DNA of 64,000 nt. It comes from Spirochaetaceae bacterium. Lineage in GTDB: Bacteria; Spirochaetota; Spirochaetia; Treponematales; Treponemataceae. The stretch spans positions 48,351 to 112,350 of the forward strand of contig JAGARN010000004.1 in NCBI GenBank assembly GCA_017622235.1, read 5' to 3'. The position numbers and the translations under genes were made by a program. Every line of letters starts with the position of its first letter. The first letter of the stretch is position 1. Below the pieces are notes generated by a model. That model worked only from the letters and a program-made list of their open reading frames with translations, made no database searches and had not been told where the DNA came from. Shown here in pieces: positions 53,022 through 60,963 of the stretch.

Positions 53022-55445
53022 TTAGTCTTTGTTTTTTAACAATGTGGCAAATGGATTGTAACTCATACCATCATCGCTACCAGAATTCGTGTATTCCTTG
53101 GATCGATTGTTGCGTTGTGGTCGGTCGGGTCGTTGTGAATGTGCAGAGTTAGAATACTGTAGCGAGTGGCTATTATCACTTGAAGTGTCGCCTGTTTTTC
53201 TTGCGTTGGGAATAACACGCACTACTTTGCGAACTTCGCCACTAGGCTTTGCAGAAGATATTTTTCCGCCACCCTGCCCTATTCTAGTTGTAGCATCACT
53301 TTTTAGGGAAAGACTAATTCGTCTTCTGTCAACATCAAGACCAATGATAGTACATTCTTTTATGTCGCCAACTTTAAGCACTTCCATAGGATCAGAAACA
53401 TAACTGTCGCTTAACTCCGAAATATGGAGTAATGCAGTTTCCTTTATTCCTAAATCAACAAAGGCACCAAAATCCACCACATTTTTTATTTTTCCTGTTA
53501 CTTTCATTCCTTCCTTTAAATCTTCAAAAGTAACAACGCCTTTTTGCATTATTGGCTTAGGATATCCATCACGGGGGTCACGATTTGGCTTTTTTAGCTC
53601 TTCTATTATATCTGTTATAGTTTGGTCACCCAAAGAATATTTTTCTTTTAGTTCCTTTTTGAGTGTTCCAGATACTTCAGTTTTTTGCTGAATTAATGGA
53701 AGGACTTCTCTTGCAGCAGAATAGTTTTCAGGGTGAACCCAAGTATTATCTAAAGGATCAGAACTTTCTGGAATTTTAAGGAACCCAGCACATTGTTCAA
53801 AAGTTTTTTCACCCATACCACCGATTTTCATCAACTCATCACGGCTTGTAATTTTTCCATGTTCATCTCGGTAAGCAACTATTTTTTTTGCCAAAGAACC
53901 ATTTATTCCAGAAACATATTTTAACAATGAGTAAGAAGCCGTGTTTAAATTTACCCCAACATTGTTCACCACAGAACCAACAACTTCGTCTAACATTTCA
54001 GAAAGCTTCTTTTGGTTCACATCGTGTTGGTAAAGCCCAACTCCGATGGATTTAGGGTCAATTTTTACCAACTCAGCTAGCGGGTCTTGCAATCGGCGAC
54101 CAATAGAAATAGCCCCTCGGATTGTCAAATCCAAATCTGGGAATTCTTCTCGTGCGGTGTCGCTTGCAGAGTAAACAGAAGCTCCGTCTTCGTCTACAAC
54201 GGTATACAAAACTTCTGGGTAGTTTTCGCTAATAACTTTTGCAACAATCTCTTGAACTTCTCGTGTTCCAGTTCCATTACCAACTGCAACTAACTGAACT
54301 TTATATTCAGCGATTGCTTTTTTTATAGCAAAAGCCGCCCCTTCTGGATCTGTTACTTGCTTTATAACGAAATTTCCAAGATATTTTCCTGTTTCATCTA
54401 GGGCGGCACATTTTGTACCAGTACGAATACCAGGGTCTACACCAAGCACACGAGTTCCTTTGATTGGCTGTTGCATAAGCAAATTCTTTAGGTTTTCGCT
54501 AAAGATACCAATTCCATGGTCGTCAGCTTGGTCTGTTTGGTCGCCACGAATTTCTCGCAACACTGCCGGAGAAAGAAGTCGCACAAGCCCGTCTTCAATC
54601 GCTTCTTTGTGATAATCATTGTGGATTACATATTTTTTTTGCAAAAGTTCAACTGCTCCGTCTACGTCTACATCTAAAGCAACTTCTAGCTGACCTTCTC
54701 TTTCACCACGGTTAATCGCAAGAATACGATGGGGCTTTATTTGGTTAAGTGCTTCTTCATAATCCCAGTACATTTGGTAAACAGATGTTTTTGCAGCTTC
54801 TTCGTTGCCGATACCTTTTACTGTGATTTTACCTGTTCGCATATAAAAGTCCCGTACATCTGCACGATTTTCTGGATCTTGTGAAGTTCGTTCTGCCAAA
54901 ATATCTTTTGCTCCAGCAAGGGCATCTGCAACAGATGCAACAGAAAGTTCTGGATTTTCAGTGTTTTCTACAACAAATTCAGTAGCTTTTGCTTCTAGTG
55001 GCACTTTTTCAAGTTGCAACATTGCATCTGCTAAAGGATCAAGACCTTTTTCTATAGCAACCATTCCTCTTGTTTTTTTCTTTTTCTTGAAAGGTGCCCA
55101 CAAATCTTCTAATTCTGCAAGTGTTTTTGCGTTTGAAACTGCTTCGTAAAGGGAATCTGTTAATTTGTTTTGAGCAAAGATGCCCTTAATAATTTCGATA
55201 CGGCGAGTTTCAAGATTAGAATAGCTCTTAAACAAATGATCAGAATCTCTAACCTGAACTTCGTCCAAAGAACCGTGGGCTTCTTTTCGGTAGCGAGAAA
55301 TAAAAGGAATAGTACAACCCTCATTTACCAAAGTTATAACAGCACTCACTTGCTGAACACGAATATTCAACTCTTCTGCAATGCGTTTCATGATTTCAAC
55401 TTCGTTGACTTGCAATGCGTCAATTTTTTCTTGTGTAAATTCCAT
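53022..55445 (-). CDS. tex: Tex-family RNA-binding transcription accessory protein
   Basis: 807 residues. Domain order is that of Tex: N-terminal helical domain (VNEGCTIPFISRYRKE, then LEDLWAPFKKKKKTRG), YqgF-like domain (VLGVDPGIRTGTKCAALD), helix-hairpin-helix pair (VGVNLNTASYSLLKYVSGI, KIGGMGEKTFEQCAGFLKI) and an S1 domain at about residues 645-715 (VVDFGAFVDLGIKETALLH). A Ser/Asn/Arg-rich tail of about 85 residues follows, longer than in most Tex proteins and possibly an extra RNA contact. The ATG has AGGTG upstream. The 3' end lies 4 nt from the ilvB stop, convergent. Confidence 0.94.
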   Translation of the reverse strand: MEFTQEKIDALQVNEVEIMKRIAEELNIRVQQVSAVITLVNEGCTIPFISRYRKEAHGSLDEVQVRDSDHLFKSYSNLETRRIEIIKGIFAQNKLTDSLYEAVSNAKTLAELEDLWAPFKKKKKTRGMVAIEKGLDPLADAMLQLEKVPLEAKATEFVVENTENPELSVASVADALAGAKDILAERTSQDPENRADVRDFYMRTGKITVKGIGNEEAAKTSVYQMYWDYEEALNQIKPHRILAINRGEREGQLEVALDVDVDGAVELLQKKYVIHNDYHKEAIEDGLVRLLSPAVLREIRGDQTDQADDHGIGIFSENLKNLLMQQPIKGTRVLGVDPGIRTGTKCAALDETGKYLGNFVIKQVTDPEGAAFAIKKAIAEYKVQLVAVGNGTGTREVQEIVAKVISENYPEVLYTVVDEDGASVYSASDTAREEFPDLDLTIRGAISIGRRLQDPLAELVKIDPKSIGVGLYQHDVNQKKLSEMLDEVVGSVVNNVGVNLNTASYSLLKYVSGINGSLAKKIVAYRDEHGKITSRDELMKIGGMGEKTFEQCAGFLKIPESSDPLDNTWVHPENYSAAREVLPLIQQKTEVSGTLKKELKEKYSLGDQTITDIIEELKKPNRDPRDGYPKPIMQKGVVTFEDLKEGMKVTGKIKNVVDFGAFVDLGIKETALLHISELSDSYVSDPMEVLKVGDIKECTIIGLDVDRRRISLSLKSDATTRIGQGGGKISSAKPSGEVRKVVRVIPNARKTGDTSSDNSHSLQYSNSAHSQRPDRPQRNNRSKEYTNSGSDDGMSYNPFATLLKNKD

Positions 55446-55579
55446 AATTCACCTGTAAAATAATTTATATTTGTTTCCCAAAGGGTAATTCGTTTACCTT
55501 TTTAGAATATGAGAAGTATTCTACTAAAAAAAACGGCTTTGGGTAAAGGGGTCTTTTAGTTTTGTTATTTATAAACCTA

Positions 55580-56176
55580 TTATTCTATATCTAAAAACTG
55601 CTGAACCCTCTGCCATATTTTCTTTGCATTAATATAACAGGGTGCATCTTCTAAAACGCATACCACATCTGCAAGTTTTCGATAAAGTTTTACACGCTTG
55701 TCAAAAAAATCCCCAAATATACGGCGGACATCTGCCTCTGTTTGGGGATTTTCTTTGACAATATAGGCTGGAAGAGACTTCATGCTACCATCATTGGCGT
55801 AAGTAATTTCTCTGATTATACGTTCTGTAGCCACAGATTTTGGAGTTTCTAAAAAAAATATTGTACTTAACGGTCGAAGATATTCTAATGCATTTGGATT
55901 GTTGCAAATGCCCCCACCTGTAGCAATAACTGCCGACACTGTCTTTGAGTCAGATTTGACAAGTTGCTTTGCCAAATATTTACAGGCTTCTTCTTCTGCC
56001 TGTTTAAACGATTCTTCCCCTTTAACGGAATAAATTTCTCTGGGAGTAGAACCTGTAATTTGAGTTATAATGTCATCTGTATCATAAAACTGACAGTTCA
56101 ACCGTTCTGAAAGCAACCGACCTTGAGTTGATTTTCCACAATGTTTTATTCCAGCCAAAATTATAGCTTTTTTCAT
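55580..56176 (-). CDS. aroK: Shikimate kinase
   Basis: 198 residues. Phosphorylates shikimate at the 3-OH in the chorismate pathway. Walker A is GIKHCGKST (9-17), the shikimate-binding Asp pair is in FYDTDDII, and the glycine triplet loop is VIATGGGI; the lid region includes RIIREITY and YRKLADVV. The internal stretch around the lid is slightly longer than in E. coli AroK. ATG 56176 is preceded at 6 nt by a perfect TATAAT with TTGCAA 17 nt further, and no ribosome site. It is divergent from the thioesterase gene. Confidence 0.88.
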   Translation of the reverse strand: MKKAIILAGIKHCGKSTQGRLLSERLNCQFYDTDDIITQITGSTPREIYSVKGEESFKQAEEEACKYLAKQLVKSDSKTVSAVIATGGGICNNPNALEYLRPLSTIFFLETPKSVATERIIREITYANDGSMKSLPAYIVKENPQTEADVRRIFGDFFDKRVKLYRKLADVVCVLEDAPCYINAKKIWQRVQQFLDIE

Positions 56177-56182
56177 AACTGA

Positions 56183-56211
56183 ATTATAGCTACCTTTAAT
56201 TCACCTTGCAA
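56183..56211 (-). promoter_or_regulatory. Promoter of aroK, TTGCAA-17-TATAAT
   Basis: Minus strand -35 TTGCAA (56206-56211), 17 nt, -10 TATAAT (56183-56188), ending 6 nt before ATG 56176. Confidence 0.75.
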
Positions 56212-56220
56212 CCATCTTAT

Positions 56221-56250
56221 TTGACATCAATGATGTATTTTCAATATAAT
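56221..56250 (+). promoter_or_regulatory. Promoter of the thioesterase gene, TTGACA-18-TATAAT
   Basis: Perfect -35 TTGACA (56221-56226) and perfect -10 TATAAT (56245-56250) with an 18-nt spacer. The -10 ends 6 nt before ATG 56257. It lies back-to-back with the aroK promoter; the two -35 hexamers are only 9 nt apart. Confidence 0.8.
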
Positions 56251-56256
56251 ATAACC

Positions 56257-57003
56257 ATGAAAACATTTAAGCAATGGCACGAAGGTTCTGTTTTTTTTCG
56301 TGAGCAGAATTTACTTTTTGGAAAGTGTGATATTCAACATAGGATGAGCCTTTCTGAATTACTTTTAGCAACCTCTGATTCAGCTGTAGAAGATTATCAC
56401 ACCAGAGGAATATCATACGATGTACTAAAAGAAAATGGCTTTGCAATATTGGTTTCTAGGGTTTCTTTTAAAATAATAAAAATGCCAATGGCAAATGATA
56501 CAATAACGGTAAAAACATGGGAAGAATCTCCTTCGGGGCTTCAACTTTCTAGACGATATGAAATAACAAATCAAGATGGGGAACAACTTGTTACTGCAAC
56601 CAGTTTATGGATAATCGTAAACCCAGAAACCCGTAGAATAATAAAACCAAATCAATTTACTTTACGTGAATTACCTTTGGAAAGCACAAATTTTGATGGA
56701 ATACCATGTGGCAAAATTTCTTTGCCAGAAAATTTGCAACTTCTTGACCAAAGAACAATTCGCTACACTGATTTAGACGCTAACGGACATATGAACAATT
56801 CCCGTTACGGAGCTTATATAATGGATTGCCTTCCTTCTGAATTTCAATCAAAAACCATGACAAATTTCCGGATAAACTATTCTCACGAAGCCACCATGGG
56901 AGATGAACTTCAACTACTTGGTTGTTTTGAACAAAAAGATAGGATAATAATTATTGGAAAAACCCACCAAGGCATCTGTTTTGAAAGCGAATTATATTAT
57001 TAA
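56257..57003 (+). CDS. Acyl-ACP thioesterase
   Basis: 248 residues, double hot-dog fold of PF01643 (FatA/FatB type). Releases fatty acids from acyl carrier protein. The first hot-dog has MSLSELLLATSDSAVEDY and GFAILVSRVSFKI; the second has the catalytic-loop region YTDLDANGHMNNSRYGAYI and FRINYSHEATMGDEL. ATG 56257 fits both the promoter and the family N-terminus; the ORF start at 56206 lies upstream of the promoter. Acyl chain preference is not readable. Confidence 0.9.
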   Translation: MKTFKQWHEGSVFFREQNLLFGKCDIQHRMSLSELLLATSDSAVEDYHTRGISYDVLKENGFAILVSRVSFKIIKMPMANDTITVKTWEESPSGLQLSRRYEITNQDGEQLVTATSLWIIVNPETRRIIKPNQFTLRELPLESTNFDGIPCGKISLPENLQLLDQRTIRYTDLDANGHMNNSRYGAYIMDCLPSEFQSKTMTNFRINYSHEATMGDELQLLGCFEQKDRIIIIGKTHQGICFESELYY

Positions 57004-57032
57004 TTTGTTTTAAGTCATCCAAAAAACAATCC

Positions 57033-57061
57033 TTGACAATTATGAAATCTCATTTTAGTAT
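57033..57061 (+). promoter_or_regulatory. Promoter of the hydrogenase-like/EAL gene
   Basis: TTGACA (57033-57038), 17-nt spacer, TAGTAT (57056-57061). The leader is about 27 nt, with AGGTGG as ribosome site. Confidence 0.75.
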
Positions 57062-57094
57062 TTAAGTATTAATAAATTTGTAGGTGGAATTTTT

Positions 57095-59689
57095 ATGCAC
57101 CAAACAGAATTCAATATCATCTTCACAAATGACAACTGCATTGGCTGTAACCGTTGCATATCCGGTTGCCCTATTCCCGGAGCAAATGTTGCCTCTTTTA
57201 GTAAAGGACAGAATAAAATAATTGTTGACAACGAACGTTGTATTCACTGTGGGCATTGCATAACGATTTGTACTCACAATGCAAGAGAATACAAAGATGA
57301 TACGGATTCTTTTTTTGAAGATTTAAGTTCTGGTGTTCCCATGTCTGTAATCGTAGCTCCTTCTTTCTATGTTGATTATCCAGATTTGGCTTTCAAAATC
57401 CTTGGCTACTTAAAATCTATCGGTGTAAAAAAAATATGGAATGCAAGTTTCGGAGCAGATATATCCACTTGGGCATATGTTCATTATCTTGGTCAAAATC
57501 CAAACAAAAGCGGAATAACACAACCTTGTGCGGCCGTGGTGAACTATATCGAAAAACAACGTCCAGAACTCATTCCTAATTTGTTGCCTATTCAATCACC
57601 CTTGATTTGTCTTGCAACCTATGTAAAAAAATATTTGGGTCATACAGAAAACCTTGCCTTTATCAGTCCTTGTATTGCAAAAAAAGATGAAATTTCCTCT
57701 CCAGAAACCCACGGCTTGGTACAACACAATTTGACCTTTGCACACTTGCTTAAAAAACTTGAAGGCATAGATTTGCAGAACTACTATGCAGAGGCAGAAC
57801 CTCTTGAAGAAGGATTAGGAGCTCTGTATCCGATATCAGGAGGACTAAAAGAAAACCTTGAATATTTCCTTGGGCATCAAAAAGTTATTCTACAGTTGAG
57901 CGATTTAAAACACATCGGCTACGATTCTGAGTCTGTGGCTGATATAATTTCTAAAGGCAAAGAGCCGATTATTTTGGATTTGTTGCAATGCCAACACGGA
58001 TGCGTGTTTGGAACAGGTGTAGATAAAGAAAAATGTTCCATGGAATGTTCTATGCTTGAATATGCCAAACTTAGGAAAAACTGTGCCGATTTACCCAATG
58101 AAGACAGCCTATACAGCCACGAAATGCCTCGCACACAACGAATTCCCATGCTAAATCAACGATTCAAACAGTTGAATCCATTGCATTTTATGCGGGGATA
58201 TCATTCCCAAGCGAAGCCTGTTAAACTTCCAACAGAGCAGGTTTTCCAAGAAATTTTTGCCAAAATGTATAAAACAACGCCGGAATCCCAAAAAATAAAC
58301 TGTCAGGCATGTGGTTATAGTTCATGTCGCCAAATGGCAGAATCTATTGCAAACGGATATAATACCATAGAAAACTGCGTCTACTACGAAAAAGCCGAAA
58401 ACCTGCGACTTTGTTCAAGTGATGTTATAACCGGGTTGCCGAACAATTATATGATGATTAACAAAGGTGAAGAGCTTTTCAATAATAAAGTAATCCAAGA
58501 ATACAGCTTGATACAGTTTAACATAAAGAATTTTATGCTTTTTAACAACCGTTTTGGTTACGACGGTGCAAACAGTATTTTGAAAGCCTTTGCAGAGGAA
58601 GCAGAAAAAAAACTTTTGTCTCAAGAGTATTTGTTTCACATTGGGGCCGACACCTTTGTGGCTTTTGTATTGCAAACAAACCTTGAAACATATATTTATA
58701 AAATAAACAATATCACCCTTGCTTTATTAGATGGAAACTTGGATATGCAAAACCATCTTTCTGTAAGATGTGGCGTATACCAACCTACAGGAAAGGAAAC
58801 TTCTTTCTCTGAAATAACAAAATACCTTTTTTCTACATTTTTGCTTTCTAAACAAGACAAAAAAAACGATGTTGTCTTCTTTGACAAGAATATAAGTGAA
58901 CTTTTGATAAGCCAAATCATTTTAACTCAACAAATTCCAAAAGCTTTAGAAAAAGAAGAGTTCTTTGTAATGTATCAACCGAAAGTTAGACTTTGCGACA
59001 ACACTCTTTACGGTGCAGAAGCTCTTATCCGTTGGGAAAGAAACGGGGAGGTCATTTTACCCGGCAAGTTTATACCAATTTGCGAATCCAACGGTCTTGT
59101 TTGCGATTTAGATTTTTTTGTGCTTAACTCAGTTTGTAAATCCATTAACAGTTGGATAAAGGCTGGGTTGGAACCTGTAAAAATTTCAGTTAATTTGTCT
59201 AAGTTACATTTTAACCAAGAAGATATTGCCGATAAAATATGTGCCGTAGTGGATAAGTGGCAGGTTCCACACCACCTTATAGAACTGGAATTCACAGAAA
59301 CAGTTTATGCAGACGCTCAACAAGTGCTTAATGAAACCATGCACAGACTTAAACATAGAGAATTCTCTGCTTCTATTGACGATTTTGGCTCAGGATATTC
59401 TTCTTTAAGTTTGTTACAAAACCTTGATTTTGATGTGCTTAAAATCGACAAGTCGTTGATTGACACCATTGAACCAGATTCTCAAGCAAAAACTGTTGTG
59501 ACAAACATAATCAAAATGGCAAAAGAACTTAATATGGATGTGGTTGCAGAAGGTGTAGAAACAGCAGAAACAGTTCATCTGCTGCAAGAGTTAAAATGCG
59601 ACATAATACAAGGCTACATCTTTGACAAACCCCTTTCAGAGGAAGAATTTATAAAACGCTTAAAACGCCGCCAATATGACAGCGTTTGA
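57095..59689 (+). CDS. Sensory [FeFe]-hydrogenase-like protein fused to degenerate GGDEF and EAL domains
   Basis: 864 residues, cytoplasmic. Residues 10-65 carry two 4Fe-4S ferredoxin motifs (CIGCNRCISGCP and CIHCGHCITIC). Residues about 82-340 match the H-cluster domain: L1 TQPC (Cys145), L2 SPCIAKKDE (Cys193) and L3 CQHGCVFGTG (Cys299, Cys303), so all four H-cluster Cys are kept. The proton-transfer Cys of catalytic enzymes (TSCC) is replaced by Pro144, as expected for sensory HydS-type proteins. A 4Fe-4S domain (PF04060-like) covers 400-430. The GGDEF domain (440-600) is degenerate (GADTF at 517-521). The EAL domain (610-860) keeps EAL, SVNLS, ELEFTE, IDDFGSGYSS, KIDKSL and AEGVE, so c-di-GMP hydrolysis is predicted. 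It is a single gene with its own promoter. Confidence 0.9.
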   Translation: MHQTEFNIIFTNDNCIGCNRCISGCPIPGANVASFSKGQNKIIVDNERCIHCGHCITICTHNAREYKDDTDSFFEDLSSGVPMSVIVAPSFYVDYPDLAFKILGYLKSIGVKKIWNASFGADISTWAYVHYLGQNPNKSGITQPCAAVVNYIEKQRPELIPNLLPIQSPLICLATYVKKYLGHTENLAFISPCIAKKDEISSPETHGLVQHNLTFAHLLKKLEGIDLQNYYAEAEPLEEGLGALYPISGGLKENLEYFLGHQKVILQLSDLKHIGYDSESVADIISKGKEPIILDLLQCQHGCVFGTGVDKEKCSMECSMLEYAKLRKNCADLPNEDSLYSHEMPRTQRIPMLNQRFKQLNPLHFMRGYHSQAKPVKLPTEQVFQEIFAKMYKTTPESQKINCQACGYSSCRQMAESIANGYNTIENCVYYEKAENLRLCSSDVITGLPNNYMMINKGEELFNNKVIQEYSLIQFNIKNFMLFNNRFGYDGANSILKAFAEEAEKKLLSQEYLFHIGADTFVAFVLQTNLETYIYKINNITLALLDGNLDMQNHLSVRCGVYQPTGKETSFSEITKYLFSTFLLSKQDKKNDVVFFDKNISELLISQIILTQQIPKALEKEEFFVMYQPKVRLCDNTLYGAEALIRWERNGEVILPGKFIPICESNGLVCDLDFFVLNSVCKSINSWIKAGLEPVKISVNLSKLHFNQEDIADKICAVVDKWQVPHHLIELEFTETVYADAQQVLNETMHRLKHREFSASIDDFGSGYSSLSLLQNLDFDVLKIDKSLIDTIEPDSQAKTVVTNIIKMAKELNMDVVAEGVETAETVHLLQELKCDIIQGYIFDKPLSEEEFIKRLKRRQYDSV

Positions 59690-59734
59690 TTTAGCGAAGT
59701 GAATCTAATTGTACATCTACTCTGCTAAATCAAA
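59685..59734. repeat. Inverted repeat at the end of the hydrogenase-like gene
   Basis: Perfect 11-bp arms TTTGATTTAGC (59685-59695) and GCTAAATCAAA (59724-59734), loop 28 nt. The left arm contains the stop codon. There is no T run, so it may be a processing or stability hairpin. The rest of the gap to 59930 shows nothing recognisable. Confidence 0.5.
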
Positions 59735-59930
59735 ACAGCCACATAACGTTGAAGTTGTAATGTGACTGTAGTACGAAAGGGAAAAAGAGTTTTACTTTCT
59801 CAGAAAACAATGACGCCAAGTTTCTTTTGATCTTTTTGGTGGAAAAACTAGCATATAAAAAGTCGCTGTAATTATGTTTTGAGCCACCCACAAAGCCGTA
59901 AACATAACATACTAGAAACAACTCAAGATA

Positions 59931-59959
59931 TTGACAGGAACAATCGGTTTTGGTATCAT
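59931..59959 (+). promoter_or_regulatory. Promoter of tRNA-Pro, TTGACA-17-TATCAT
   Basis: Perfect -35 (59931-59936), 17-nt spacer, -10 TATCAT (59954-59959), 27 nt before the tRNA. Confidence 0.75.
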
Positions 59960-59986
59960 AACTTCACTGTCAGCAAAATGACGCAA

Positions 59987-60060
59987 CGGGCAATAGCGCA
60001 GTTGGTTAGCGTACAAGTCTGGGGGACTTGGGGTCCCGGATTCGAGTTCCGGTTGCCCGA
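59987..60060 (+). tRNA. tRNA-Pro (GGG anticodon)
   Basis: 74-nt cloverleaf: acceptor CGGGCAA/TTGCCCG, D arm GCGC/GCGT, anticodon stem CAAGT/ACTTG with loop CTGGGGG (anticodon GGG), T arm CCGGA-TTCGAGT-TCCGG, discriminator A. CCA is not encoded. Confidence 0.96.
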
Positions 60061-60063
60061 ATT

Positions 60064-60109
60064 AAACCGTCCAAAGTGAAATGTAATATTTCATTAAGGG
60101 CGGTTTTTT
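60064..60109. terminator. Hairpin terminator between tRNA-Pro and the c-di-AMP receptor gene
   Basis: 9-bp stem AAACCGTCC / GGGCGGTTT with one G-U pair, then T. A-rich sequence on the other side lets it serve the convergent minus-strand gene as well. Confidence 0.75.
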
Positions 60110-60446
60110 AGTTTTTTATCATCTGCTCAACTGGCATAACAAATATAGTGCAACCTCCTACATTTACTACCTTAGAAAGCATTGGTGTAGTTGCTGGATT
60201 TATCATCGTAGTGCTACTACAAGGAAATGAATAAGAAACTGTTTTTCTAGACTGAGCTGTGGATTTTATACAAGAAATAGCCAATTCGACTTGTTCATCT
60301 TGAACGCAACTCATAAGTGTAACATTTTTTTCTTTCAAAAAACCGCCCGAAGTTGCCAGTTTAGTAACATATAAATTCTTAGTGTTTAATAACTCTACCG
60401 TTGCTTCTTCATCTTTTTCGTGTATAATTGCAAGAATCATTTTCAT
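60108..60446 (-). CDS. darA: PII-like c-di-AMP receptor (DarA/PstA family)
   Basis: 112 residues, DUF970 / cyclic-di-AMP receptor family. Diagnostic pattern: MKMILAIIHEKDEEATVELL, then KLATSGGFLKEKNVTLMSC (the TGGFL loop contacts the nucleotide in known structures), ISCIKSTAQSRK and the ending VNVGGCTIFVMPVEQM. It is a trimeric PII-like protein whose downstream target is poorly known even in Firmicutes. Its presence implies c-di-AMP signalling here; no cyclase is in the window. ATG 60446 has GAGGTG upstream and a TATAAT further up. Confidence 0.88.
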   Translation of the reverse strand: MKMILAIIHEKDEEATVELLNTKNLYVTKLATSGGFLKEKNVTLMSCVQDEQVELAISCIKSTAQSRKTVSYSFPCSSTTMINPATTPMLSKVVNVGGCTIFVMPVEQMIKN

Positions 60447-60458
60447 ACGCCACCTCAA

Positions 60459-60693
60459 CTACACATTATAAGGGTAAAAAGTAAAAAAATAAACTAAAAA
60501 TTTCTATACTAATAAAATCTTGTAAAATCTTGGTTTTTCTTGATAGGTAAAAATACTATGATGCACTGTTTTCATAAAATATTTCTCAGTATAAGATGTA
60601 ATTTATAATTAAGAATGAGAATTTAAAAAAAACTCAAATGTTTTTAAGTAATTGTATATAATATGATGAATAAAATTAATTAAGAACGTAGAA
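60459..60693. other. AT-rich gap without recognisable genes
   Basis: About 235 nt of AT-rich sequence between the promoter of the c-di-AMP receptor gene and the small minus-strand ORF. No tRNA, strong hairpin or conserved ORF was seen. Confidence 0.5.
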
Positions 60694-60897
60694 TTAAAGC
60701 AATATATTGTACAAGTTGTATAACACTATTTTTTTCCCCACACTCAACCTCATAAGATTTTCTAGTTCTTCTTCAGGAATGTTTTCGGGGACTGAATATA
60801 GTTTTCCTTTTCGTGATTCATAAGCAAGTTGCCCGTCTGGAATTAATCTACCAATTTTTCCAAATCGTTCTTGAAATTCAAAATTTGGTTTTATCAT
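60694..60897 (-). CDS. Small hypothetical ORF (67 aa)
   Basis: 67 residues (begins MIKPNFEFQERFGKIGRLIP), no family recognised. AGGAAA lies 6 nt before the ATG, which favours translation. It lies 66 nt downstream of the DUF2130 gene on the same strand. It could be a real small gene or the remnant of a longer one; the hydrophobic tail VLYNLYNILL looks like read-out into AT-rich DNA. Confidence 0.4.
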   Translation of the reverse strand: MIKPNFEFQERFGKIGRLIPDGQLAYESRKGKLYSVPENIPEEELENLMRLSVGKKIVLYNLYNILL

Positions 60898-60963
60898 AAA
60901 TGTTTCCTATAAATTGCAAAACCGGCTTGAATTTTACCTTGGATTGGTCTTCCAAAGACAGAC

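Noticed and set aside
59730..59921. Minus-strand ORF of 63 codons between the hydrogenase-like gene and tRNA-Pro
   Set aside because: No ribosome site, no recognisable residues, and the sequence is low in codon structure. Treated as non-coding.
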